A stretch of DNA of 64,000 nucleotides from G963665005 sp963665005 (lineage in GTDB: Bacteria > Bacillota > Clostridia > Christensenellales > SZUA-584): assembly GCA_963665005.2 (NCBI GenBank), contig CAXXTQ010000001.1, forward strand, positions 2,852,001-2,916,000, written 5' to 3'. Shown here one piece after another: positions 35,751 through 44,190 of the stretch. The notes under the pieces are model-generated. The model saw only the letters and a program-made list of their open reading frames with translations. It was not told the DNA's origin and ran no database searches. Position 1 is the stretch's first letter, and each line of letters starts with the position of its first letter. Made by a program: the position numbers and the translations under genes.

Positions 35751-36397
35751 TTAAATTGCTTTAACAGCTTTATTGCTTTTTATCGCATTTTCATATTCTT
35801 TTAACAGCTGCTGTCCTAACGCTCCCATCGGATGCCTTATTGCGAAGCTTTTTCTGTCAAAATCTTTGAGCTCTGCAATCGTCACCGCAAGCGCGTCTCC
35901 AACTGCCAGTACGGCAAGAGCACTTGCTGTCGGAGCAAGGTTAAGATGATCTATTTCGCGTTCCGCTTTTACACAAAGCGATATATCGCATAATTTTGCC
36001 AGCGGCGAATCGTTGCTGCTAGTAATAGCAATTTTTTTGGGCCTAAAATATTCAGGGAGGGAATCATTTTTACCACTTCATCAGTTTTCCCCCCGTTTGA
36101 TATCATTATTATTATATCTTTTTTCTCTACTAATCCTATGTCGCCATGTAAAGATTCGTCAGAGTGCATGAAATATGATGGAGTTCCAAGGCAGGACAGG
36201 CTCGCAGCTATTTTCTTGCCTATATGGCCAGATTTTCCTACGCCTGTTATTACTACCTTTCCTTTGCAGCTTATAATTTCTTTTACCGCTTCATAAAAAG
36301 CGCCGTCAACATACTGAGCTGTATTAGAGACTGCTTCACTCTCTTCCATCAGCTTGTTCTTTATATTAGCTATTACTTCATCTTGTACAAATCTCAT
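35751..36397 (-). pseudogene. KpsF/GutQ-type SIS sugar-phosphate isomerase, frameshifted
   Basis: It starts at 36397 behind CCGGAGG. Residues 1-115 read as a SIS domain: VVITGVGKSGHIGKKIAASL, YFMHSDESLHGDIGLV and SNGGKTDEVVKMIPSL. The homology then continues in a different frame as PEYFRPKKIAITSSNDSPLA and later HLNLAPTASALAVLAVGDAL, FAIRHPMGALGQQL, to TAA at 35751. The shift lies near 36050-36065. The rejoined protein (about 213 residues) would be an arabinose-5-phosphate isomerase-like enzyme without CBS domains. A sequencing error is possible. Confidence 0.85.
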
Positions 36398-36428
36398 TTA
36401 TACCTCCGGCTTTTTTCGAAAATCAATT

Positions 36429-37607
36429 CTACAAACTAAGCTTGGGCGCATCATACCCGGGAACTATATAGTTCTCCTGCAAAGGCAAATCTACCCATGA
36501 ATTTGTCTCCATCGACATATAAGCTCCGACGAGAACATCTGTAACAATCGCGCTTATCTCGGGTGTGAGTGACGGCTCTTTGTCGTTTTCCACGCAGTCA
36601 ATGAAATGCTCGAGCATAGACTTATACGCCCATCCGCGTTTGGGGTATATAGGCACCCAGCGCTTGGGCACGTTTCCGTCCGGCTGCATAATATCCTCCG
36701 ACCAGAAAAGCTGCGGATAACGGTATTCACGTACTATCTCGGGCAGCTCGGTTTGTTTAAAATCTTTGTTGGTAAACACAGCTAATGGCGCGCTCTGGAA
36801 CGGGTTTGTGGCTTCAGAGCCGGTAAATATCGTACCCTCGCTTCCGTATACCTCGGATATGTTTGAAACTGCGGGCGAATAGCGGTCTCCGCTTATAACG
36901 CCGGTAGCTCCGTTCTCAAACTCAATGGTGATCCAGAAAGAGTCGTCAAGCGTTGTATACTCAGCCGGCGTAACCTGCCTTTTTACTATGCCCACAACAC
37001 GTTTTGGTTTGCTGTTCATCAAAAACGTAAGCAGGTCTGCTCTGTGTGCGCCAAGGTCAAATAGTGCCCCCGCGCCCGCCTCGGCCGGCGTTGCCCGAAA
37101 TCTTGTGAAAGAAAGCTGTTCGTGATAAAGTCCCCAGCCTTCGTGCAGCGAAGAACGGCCCATTCTCGGCGCGCCTATAAATCCGTCGTCTATCAGCTGG
37201 CGGGCGATGACATTTTGCTCCCAAAACCGCTGATTCGTTCCGGCCATCAAAAATACGCCTTCTTTTTTGCATACGTCTACCATAGCCCACGCTTCTTCGT
37301 GCGTGCACGCAAAAGGTTTTTCTACTATAACGTGCTTTTTCGCGCGCATGGAATCGATCGCCTGCTGAGCGTGATATCGGTTTGGCGTGGCCACGATCAC
37401 TACCTGGACCTCTTTGTCTTCTAGCATATCGTGATAATCGGTATAAGTGCGTTTCGGTTCCCATTTTTTCGCCATGGATTCCAAAAATTCTGGTTTAGTA
37501 TCACACAATGCGATGAGTTCCGCGTTCGGCAAAGCGCGTATGGAAGGGCAATGGCCAATCTCCGCAATCGAGCCGCTGCCAATAATGCCTACTCCAATCT
37601 TTTTCAT
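36429..37607 (-). CDS. Gfo/Idh/MocA family oxidoreductase
   Basis: 392 residues. Rossmann motif GVGIIGSGSIAEIGH at the N-terminus, VIVATPNRYHAQQA, and the EKPFACTHEEA motif (EKP) near residue 96, then the C-terminal alpha/beta substrate domain. NAD(P)-dependent sugar or polyol dehydrogenase; the substrate is unknown. It lies between pfkB and the SIS gene in an ino1-pfkB-Gfo/Idh-SIS cluster, so an inositol or sugar-phosphate derivative is a reasonable guess. Confidence 0.9.
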   Translation of the reverse strand: MKKIGVGIIGSGSIAEIGHCPSIRALPNAELIALCDTKPEFLESMAKKWEPKRTYTDYHDMLEDKEVQVVIVATPNRYHAQQAIDSMRAKKHVIVEKPFACTHEEAWAMVDVCKKEGVFLMAGTNQRFWEQNVIARQLIDDGFIGAPRMGRSSLHEGWGLYHEQLSFTRFRATPAEAGAGALFDLGAHRADLLTFLMNSKPKRVVGIVKRQVTPAEYTTLDDSFWITIEFENGATGVISGDRYSPAVSNISEVYGSEGTIFTGSEATNPFQSAPLAVFTNKDFKQTELPEIVREYRYPQLFWSEDIMQPDGNVPKRWVPIYPKRGWAYKSMLEHFIDCVENDKEPSLTPEISAIVTDVLVGAYMSMETNSWVDLPLQENYIVPGYDAPKLSL

Positions 37608-37608
37608 T

Positions 37609-38532
37609 TTAACTCTTCCTTTCTTTATTTTGATTAATACGTTTTTCTACATCAGCCAGAGAAGGCATTCTTTCTTTTATGCAGCCTCCGGTTTTTTCTA
37701 TCACCAATGAAGCAACGGCGTTTCCGAACACGATTGCCCGCTCTATGTCAGAATGTTTGCTAAGGCTCGCCATGAACCCTGCTCCGAAAGAATCGCCCGC
37801 GCCTGTAAAATCTACGGGATTGTCCGATACAAAGCCGTCGATATACATTTCTTTTTCGCCCTCTTTTTTGTAGTAACACCCCTTTTCGCCGAGCGTTACC
37901 ACGCATGCTTTCGCGCCTTTGGAGAAAAAGTACCTTGATATACTGTCAAGATTCATTCCGGGCAGTATGTGCGTTAAATCCTCTTTGCTTGCCTTTAATA
38001 TAGAGCTGTATTTTGCTGCCTGCGACAAAATCCTGTCGCCTTTGGTTTCGAATATCGTATAATGGTCTTTGGATGTCGCTCCGCCGTATCCGCCCAAATC
38101 GACAACTACCTGCCTGCCGAGCTGTATAAGCTTTTTGTTTACGCTTATGTCGACCTCATAATCCATAGGGCATATATAATGATATTCGCATTCTAAATAC
38201 TCGTCGGGAATATCCCTTGCGAATATGTTCGGAGCTTTGTAGTCGTACTCAACGAATTTCGTTCCGTTTTTTCTGTAGTTTAGAGTGTTAGTGGTGCTGC
38301 GCTCGTGCTCTATCAGCCCGTCATGGTCCACTTTTTGCAGATGCGTTGTAAGCCATCCGCTCGTGTCCTGACCATAGTACGAGACCAAACCGACCTTCGC
38401 GCCTACCGATGACATCACGAGGCTCGAGTACGCAGCAGGGCTTCCGAGGACCGGCCCTATCGTCTTTTCAGGGAATTTTATTGTCTCGTTGATAACGTTG
38501 CCCGTTACTACTACATCCAATCGTTTATCCAT
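37609..38532 (-). CDS. PfkB-family carbohydrate kinase
   Basis: 307 residues from ATG 38532 (MDKRLDVVVTGNVINE); GGAAGG precedes it. The C-terminal PfkB signature is DNPVDFTGAGDSFGAGFMA (about 240-258), with the catalytic Asp in GAGDS. The N-terminal di-Gly region is replaced by GPVLGSPAAYSS. It follows ino1 by about 45 bases and starts a run of sugar genes. Relatives include ribokinase-like and inositol 3-kinase enzymes; the substrate cannot be read from the sequence. Confidence 0.88.
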   Translation of the reverse strand: MDKRLDVVVTGNVINETIKFPEKTIGPVLGSPAAYSSLVMSSVGAKVGLVSYYGQDTSGWLTTHLQKVDHDGLIEHERSTTNTLNYRKNGTKFVEYDYKAPNIFARDIPDEYLECEYHYICPMDYEVDISVNKKLIQLGRQVVVDLGGYGGATSKDHYTIFETKGDRILSQAAKYSSILKASKEDLTHILPGMNLDSISRYFFSKGAKACVVTLGEKGCYYKKEGEKEMYIDGFVSDNPVDFTGAGDSFGAGFMASLSKHSDIERAIVFGNAVASLVIEKTGGCIKERMPSLADVEKRINQNKERKS

Positions 38533-38576
38533 ATTACCTGTAACCTTCCACAAAATCTAAGCTGTCAATTTTAATG

Positions 38577-39653
38577 TTATTTACCTTCGATGAACTGCTC
38601 TAAAAGCTCTCTGCATTCGTCGTCCGTATACTGTACCGGCGGATGTTTAAAGAAATAGGATGACGGAGCTTCAATCGCGCCGCTTATTCCCCTGTCCATC
38701 GCCAGCTTACAGCAGCGTACAGCGTCTATGCTTATTCCGCCCGAATTCGGAGAATCTTCCACTTCAAGGTGCATAAGCATTCTTACCGGGGCGCCGCCGA
38801 ACTTTTTGCCTTCTATTAATATGCGTGCTGTCTTTTGGTCTCCCTGGTTATCGACAAATGCAAATCCGGGCGCTATCGGCGTATCTTTTTTCAATATGCT
38901 CGAAATTGCGTCATGCTTGGTTACGTGTTTTGTCTCGCCTCTCATTACAAGATTGATAAAGTCTGTGTTGCCCGCGTAATTCAGCTGGTACGATTTTTCT
39001 ATGTTTATTCCTCTGTCTTCAAAAAGCTTCGCCAGAGCGCGATGTACTATGGTAGCTCCTATCTGGCTTTTCCAATCGTCTCCGAGTATAGGCACTCCCG
39101 CGTCTTTGCAGCCTTGCGCGACTTTCTTGTCGCTTGCTAATATCTCTGGTATGCCGTTTACGATTCCGCACTTTGCTTTTTTAGCTTCTTCAACGTAAAA
39201 ACGCGCTGCTTCGTATGAACCTGTAGGAAGATTTATCAGTATAACGTCGACGTTTTTGTCTTTTAATTCTTTTGCTACGTCTGCCGGTGCGTGATCTTCG
39301 TCAACGGTGAAATAGTCTTTTCCGTAATAATGGCGCAAATGTTCGGGCGCGCCGTCGAGCACCGGCCCTTTTAATACCGGAGCGTTCAAAAACGGTACTT
39401 CGCCTATTTTGTACGCGCAGTTCGGCCATTCCCATATAGCTTCGCTTACGTCTTTGCCTATCTTTTTGGAGTCTACGTCAAACCCCAAAACAACCTCTAT
39501 GTCTTTTGGTTCATATCCGCCGAGGCTGTAATGCATCAGCCCTCCCTGCTCTTGCGCAACCGAGTTGTCTTTGTAAAAGTATATTCCCTGCACTAACGAT
39601 GCCGCGCAGTTACCTACTCCTACCAATGCCAGCCTTATCTTTTTGTTTCCCAT
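38577..39653 (-). CDS. ino1: myo-Inositol-1(3)-phosphate synthase
   Basis: 358 residues. It converts glucose-6-phosphate to inositol phosphate with NAD. The N-terminus IRLALVGVGNCAASLVQGI is the family NAD motif. LPTGSYEAARFYVEEA, PILGDDWKSQIGATIVHRALA and LNYAGNTDFINL are the catalytic-domain signatures of the archaeal/actinobacterial-type enzyme. It is uncommon in Clostridia and heads a cluster with pfkB, Gfo/Idh and SIS genes. Confidence 0.93.
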   Translation of the reverse strand: MGNKKIRLALVGVGNCAASLVQGIYFYKDNSVAQEQGGLMHYSLGGYEPKDIEVVLGFDVDSKKIGKDVSEAIWEWPNCAYKIGEVPFLNAPVLKGPVLDGAPEHLRHYYGKDYFTVDEDHAPADVAKELKDKNVDVILINLPTGSYEAARFYVEEAKKAKCGIVNGIPEILASDKKVAQGCKDAGVPILGDDWKSQIGATIVHRALAKLFEDRGINIEKSYQLNYAGNTDFINLVMRGETKHVTKHDAISSILKKDTPIAPGFAFVDNQGDQKTARILIEGKKFGGAPVRMLMHLEVEDSPNSGGISIDAVRCCKLAMDRGISGAIEAPSSYFFKHPPVQYTDDECRELLEQFIEGK

Positions 39654-39820
39654 AACCTTTTTACCGCCTTTTTATCATAATTTTTTTAAAATATGGACGC
39701 ACTTAACAATTGTGAGCAATATAAACTTTGTTTTTAAACATAAATGCCTATATTTTCACTTGTGCAAACTTTGTTGTATGTTATATCAAAGAATACTAAT
39801 TTTGAATTAATTCAGGTATA

Positions 39821-40858
39821 TTACACAACCCTTTTCCTATCCAATAATACAGCCAATATAATGATAACGCCTTTTACAATCTGTTGATAGAATGTCTGAA
39901 CGCTAAGCATATCCATGCCCTGCTGAATAATTGTGAGTATCAATGCTCCGACAACGCCCGCCATGACTGTTCCGATACCTCCGTTAAAGCTGATACCGCC
40001 TATGATACAGCCCGCAATAGCGTCAAGCTCATATCCTTCTCCGAAACCGGGCTGAGCGGTTGTTAACCTCGATATGCTGAGCATTCCTGCAAGCCCGACC
40101 AATACTCCCTCTAAAATATACGCCTTTATTTTTACCAAATCTACATTTATTCCTGCCGCCAGTGCCGCCTTCTCATTACCGCCGATAGCATATATGAATC
40201 TTCCAAACTTGCGTTTCTTCATTATAAAGGATATCAGAATGATGACTGCTACAAAGACAAATATGGTATAGTTGATATTCAGTGATTTATCCGTTGCCGA
40301 CAACGCCACACGCCCTCCGCCTATAATAGTATACGTATCTAACAATTTCGCTACAGGCATTCCTTTGGATAATACAAACGCAATGCCTCTGCATATTGTC
40401 ATCGTGCCTAAAGTCACAATGAACGGAGGCACTTTGCCTTTCGCAACAATAATGCCGTTAAAAGCGCCGACAACAGCCCCAATAAGCAAGGCGGCCAATA
40501 TCGCGATGAATACCGGATCAATTCCAAAACTTGAGGCAAAACTAAGCCATCCGGAATATATATTGATTTTACTGACCATCACAGCAGAGAACACACCCGC
40601 TAACGCCATCAGCGACCCCACCGATAAGTCGATTTGCCCCATAATAAGCAATATGCCCATTCCAATGGTAGTAATGCCGATTGCGGACGTAGTCTTTAGC
40701 ACTAAGAAAAAGTTTTTCAAAGTAAAGAAGTTAGGAACTGTAATCGCGAGTATTATAATCGCTACGATGAAAACTGTGACTATCACTTTTTTTTGCACAT
40801 AATGCATTATGTTTTCAAAGGTAAATTTGTTTCTAATGTCCTTTTCTTTATTGCCCAT
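39821..40858 (-). CDS. Sugar ABC transporter permease (RbsC-like)
   Basis: 345 residues, eight to ten membrane helices. GITTIGMGILLIMGQIDLSVGSLMALAG and the GYELDAIAGCIIGGISFNGGIGTVMAG segment are diagnostic of BPD_transp_2 ribose-type permeases. It is the last gene of the IclR-controlled operon. The gap to ino1 (39654-39820) contains two AAACTTTGTT repeats and no gene. Confidence 0.92.
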   Translation of the reverse strand: MGNKEKDIRNKFTFENIMHYVQKKVIVTVFIVAIIILAITVPNFFTLKNFFLVLKTTSAIGITTIGMGILLIMGQIDLSVGSLMALAGVFSAVMVSKINIYSGWLSFASSFGIDPVFIAILAALLIGAVVGAFNGIIVAKGKVPPFIVTLGTMTICRGIAFVLSKGMPVAKLLDTYTIIGGGRVALSATDKSLNINYTIFVFVAVIILISFIMKKRKFGRFIYAIGGNEKAALAAGINVDLVKIKAYILEGVLVGLAGMLSISRLTTAQPGFGEGYELDAIAGCIIGGISFNGGIGTVMAGVVGALILTIIQQGMDMLSVQTFYQQIVKGVIIILAVLLDRKRVV

Positions 40859-40896
40859 TATTTTTTTCCTCTACTTTCATCTTTCTTCCTATAATT

Positions 40897-42390
40897 TTAG
40901 TTTTGTCCCATAGCATAGCCCAAAACCTGCTCCTGAGTAGCTTCCGAGCGTGACAGTTCACCCGTCAACATGCCTTCATGCAGAACGATGACACGATCGC
41001 TGATTCCTAAGATTTCGGGTATTTCAGACGAAATCATAATAACTGCCTTACCCTGCTGAGCAAGCTTTGACATTAAAGTATGAATATCCGCCTTTGTTTT
41101 TACATCTATACCTCTTGTAGGTTCATCCAAAATTATTATATCCGGATCAGAAAACAGTGCTCTTGAAACAACAACTTTTTGCTGGTTGCCGCCCGAGAGC
41201 GCGGACACCATCTGGTTTTCATCTTTCATCTTTATTTCCAGTATTTTAGAAAATTTATCCGAGTTTTCTTTTTCTTTCTTTTTGCTTATATAGAAATATT
41301 TCATGCATTTACTTAAATTCGTTATCAATATATTTTCTTTTACAGAAAGCTTAAGCGCAAGGCCGGTTATCGATCTGTCTTCTGGAATCATCGAAATGCC
41401 GTTTGCGATAGCGTCCTTGGGCTGCTTAATCTTAACTCTTTTTCCTCTTACGTATATTTCACCTTGGTCAAGTTTTCTTATTCCGAAAATACTTTCAACA
41501 AGCTCTGTTCTTCCCGCGCCCATCAGCCCGGCAATACCCAGTATCTCGCCTTTCTTTACCTCAAAACTGATATCAGAGAATTCGCCGCGTCTACTTAGAT
41601 TTTTCACCTCAAATATTGTTTCACCAATCACCGCCTCTTGCTTCGGATACATTTCAGTCATCTCGCGGTTAACCATCATCTTTATCAATTCGTTTACGCT
41701 TATTTCTTTGGTTAAACCTGATCCAATTAGGTCTCCGTCGCGCAATACTGTTACACTTTCACATATCGCGTAGATTTCATCCAGTTTATGAGAAATAAAT
41801 ATGACGGTTTTTCCATTAGCGGACAGCTCTTTTACAATTCTGAATAGATTTTCAATCTCAGATATGCTGAGTGCCGAAGTGGGTTCGTCCATGATAATAA
41901 TATCTGATTCATGCGATATAGCTTTCGCTATTTCTACAAGCTGCCTTTTAGCCACAGTAAGGCTCGCGACCTTATCCTTCGGGTCAATATCGACGCCCAT
42001 TTTTTTAAATATGTCTTTAGCGTCCAGATACATCTTTCTATAATTAACCGTCCTGTATTTTGTTGCCGGCTGTCGTCCTAAATAAATGTTTTCGGCTATG
42101 GTCAACTGGTCAACAGAGTTGTACTCCTGGAATATCATAGATATTCCGCTATTTAAAGCGTCTTTCATTGTATGAAACGTCTTTTTTTCACCATTTAAAA
42201 ATATTTCGCCCTCGTCGGGTTTAAGCATCCCAATGAGAATCTTCATTAATGTTGATTTCCCCGCGCCGTTTTCTCCTACAAGCGCGTGTATTTCGCCTTT
42301 TTTGACCGTGAAAGAGACATTCGTTAAAGCCCGTACGCCTACAAATCTTTTTGAGATATTCTTCATTTCTAAATATTTGTTGTTGTTCAT
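40897..42390 (-). CDS. Sugar ABC transporter ATPase (RbsA-like, duplicated domain)
   Basis: 497 residues with two nucleotide-binding domains. The first has Walker A GENGAGKSTLMKIL and Walker B IIIMDEPTSALS. The second has the usual altered P-loop GLMGAGRTELVESI, signature LSGGNQQKVVVSRAL and IIILDEPTRGIDV. Typical of ribose/xylose/autoinducer-2 class importers. Confidence 0.94.
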   Translation of the reverse strand: MNNNKYLEMKNISKRFVGVRALTNVSFTVKKGEIHALVGENGAGKSTLMKILIGMLKPDEGEIFLNGEKKTFHTMKDALNSGISMIFQEYNSVDQLTIAENIYLGRQPATKYRTVNYRKMYLDAKDIFKKMGVDIDPKDKVASLTVAKRQLVEIAKAISHESDIIIMDEPTSALSISEIENLFRIVKELSANGKTVIFISHKLDEIYAICESVTVLRDGDLIGSGLTKEISVNELIKMMVNREMTEMYPKQEAVIGETIFEVKNLSRRGEFSDISFEVKKGEILGIAGLMGAGRTELVESIFGIRKLDQGEIYVRGKRVKIKQPKDAIANGISMIPEDRSITGLALKLSVKENILITNLSKCMKYFYISKKKEKENSDKFSKILEIKMKDENQMVSALSGGNQQKVVVSRALFSDPDIIILDEPTRGIDVKTKADIHTLMSKLAQQGKAVIMISSEIPEILGISDRVIVLHEGMLTGELSRSEATQEQVLGYAMGQN

Positions 42391-42441
42391 AACATACCTG
42401 CTCCCATTCGAATTCTGTCCGTTTTATACTATTCTTATTTT

Positions 42442-42483
42442 TCAAACTGTGGAAAGGGGCCAAAACCCCTTTCCACAGTTTGA
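42442..42483 (-). other. Hairpin between sugar-binding protein and ATPase genes
   Basis: A perfect 18-bp stem (TCAAACTGTGGAAAGGGG and its complement) with a six-base loop, just after the binding-protein stop. No T-run follows on the transcribed strand, so it is likely an mRNA-stabilising hairpin that lets binding protein exceed ATPase. Confidence 0.8.
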
Positions 42484-42490
42484 TTTGCCA

Positions 42491-43594
42491 TTATTGGCCA
42501 AATGTATTGAAGTATTCGTTTACAAGCTCTACCCTGGCATCCTGAAGAGTCATGATGTCATCAATGGTATCTGCTGTGGCTTCTGCATACGGGCTGTAAT
42601 TGTATTCTTCAACTGCTTCATCGTTAGCAGCCTTGATAGCAAGCTCAAGGATTCTATATCCATGATCTTCGCCCGGATGGTACAGCGACATATCGGCAGT
42701 TCCTGCCTGAACAGCGGCGAGAGCGTCCACAGTACCGTCAATACCTGATGTCAGTATTTGTCCTGTCAGGCCGTTTTCATCAAGCGCCTGAATAACACCC
42801 AGCATTTTGGCATCAGACTGGCAGACGAGATAATCGAATTCTTTTCCTGCGGCCAGCCAGTTGTTTACCAATGCCAGCGCTTCATCCGAAGACCAGCCTG
42901 CTGTGTCCTCAGCAACAACTTCGATATTAGGATACTTCGCCAAACCATTAGCATATCCCTCTGAACGCCCAATCTGAGCTGAATGGCCGATAGGAGCAAG
43001 AAGGATACCAATCTTCGCATCTTCGCCGCAAGTTGTCACAACACGCTCGATCTGCTGTTCTCCTGCCGCGACATGGTTTGATCCGACAAACGCAATTCTG
43101 TATTTCTGATAATCTGCGCCTAAGTCGTCAGTACAAATCAGTATCGGGATATCAGCTTCTTCACAAGCGTCAAGTGCCGGCTTACATGCTTCAGGATCAA
43201 CGAAGTTGAGTATCAGAACGTCAATTCCCTGCTGGATCAGAGTCTCAACCTGTGAGATCTGTGTCTGCTGATCGTCATTTGCGAAAACAACTTTAGCTTT
43301 GCATGCGCCCGGATGTTCGGCGTCATATTTGCCCATTCCGGCGATAACATATTGCCAGAATGAACTCGTGTTACCCTGAATAGCTATGCCGACAAACGGC
43401 ACCTCTTCAGCAGGTTCGTCAGCAGGTTCATCAGCCGGTGCCTCCGCAGTGTCGTCTGCCGGTGCCTCCGCAGTATCATCCGCCGGCGCCTCTGCCGGTT
43501 GTTCTTCGGTTGCAGGTTGTTGACACCCGCTAAACGTTGCCAACGCTAACGCCAACACCATCAATAAAACCAACAGCCTTGTTTTCTTATTCAC
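42491..43594 (-). CDS. Sugar ABC transporter substrate-binding lipoprotein (RbsB-like)
   Basis: 367 residues from GTG 43594, which follows AAAGGAGGATAAAAAAA. The signal peptide ends at lipobox TFSGC. A linker of repeated AEAPADDT units follows, then a Peripla_BP_4 fold (VPFVGIAIQGNTSSFWQYVIAGM, and ILTSGIDGTVDALAAVQAG). It delivers a pentose, polyol or related ligand to the RbsA/RbsC-like proteins. Confidence 0.92.
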   Translation of the reverse strand: MNKKTRLLVLLMVLALALATFSGCQQPATEEQPAEAPADDTAEAPADDTAEAPADEPADEPAEEVPFVGIAIQGNTSSFWQYVIAGMGKYDAEHPGACKAKVVFANDDQQTQISQVETLIQQGIDVLILNFVDPEACKPALDACEEADIPILICTDDLGADYQKYRIAFVGSNHVAAGEQQIERVVTTCGEDAKIGILLAPIGHSAQIGRSEGYANGLAKYPNIEVVAEDTAGWSSDEALALVNNWLAAGKEFDYLVCQSDAKMLGVIQALDENGLTGQILTSGIDGTVDALAAVQAGTADMSLYHPGEDHGYRILELAIKAANDEAVEEYNYSPYAEATADTIDDIMTLQDARVELVNEYFNTFGQ

Positions 43595-43653
43595 TTTTTT
43601 TATCCTCCTTTTATTATTTCGTACATTTAAGTACAAACGTAAAAATTTCAATA

Positions 43654-44160
43654 TTATAATTCAAGTTTAAAAGGGTTTTCCAGTTTAGCGAAATGTATAT
43701 CCGTATCAATATTTTTATCTTCGCAGTATGATGTATTTTTTTTGAAAACTATAAAAGTCATACTGCTTTTAAACGACACATTGCATGGAAGAGCATGCCA
43801 TATGCCCGGTTTGAGTATTACACCGCTCCCCTGTTTAACATAAAAACTTTTAATAGTAGATTCATCGGGCGATTCGCTTGTAACTCCGGCAAGAGCGACA
43901 TTTATAACGATATCTCCTTCGAGCACAACCAGAATCTCATCCGTATTAAAGTGGCATTCCATTTCGTCAATCGTTTCGCTGATATTCTTTTTGATTCTCA
44001 GAAATGAACAGACCATCTTTCCTTCCGATTGAAATTCGCAGACGCCGTCCCAATAATCATGATACTCACTGATACTGGATAACTTTGCGCCTTTCCAGTC
44101 AAGCACCGACCCGTACATTTCAAAATCTTTTCTGTTTAACACTTTAACTTTTCTTATCAT
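43654..44160 (-). CDS. Cupin-fold protein, ureidoglycolate lyase-like
   Basis: 168 residues from ATG 44160 behind AGAAGG. Beta-rich; the segments MECHFNTDEILVVLEGDIVINVA and KQGSGVILKPGIWHALP are the two cupin motifs with potential metal-binding His and Glu. The overall layout recalls AllA/DUF4867-type lyases or sugar isomerases. In this operon a sugar or sugar-acid isomerase/lyase is plausible. The exact family is uncertain. Confidence 0.65.
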   Translation of the reverse strand: MIRKVKVLNRKDFEMYGSVLDWKGAKLSSISEYHDYWDGVCEFQSEGKMVCSFLRIKKNISETIDEMECHFNTDEILVVLEGDIVINVALAGVTSESPDESTIKSFYVKQGSGVILKPGIWHALPCNVSFKSSMTFIVFKKNTSYCEDKNIDTDIHFAKLENPFKLEL

Positions 44161-44190
44161 TTTGAAACCTTCTCTTTGCATTTCTATAAA

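Noticed and set aside
39701..39722. A lac-operator-like AATTGTGAGCAAT upstream of ino1
   Set aside because: Only four-base arms match as a palindrome and no LacI-type gene is nearby; too weak to annotate.
43621..43634. GTAC-ATTTAA-GTAC palindrome before the sugar-binding protein gene
   Set aside because: The arms are four bases and self-complementary by themselves; expected by chance in AT-rich DNA.
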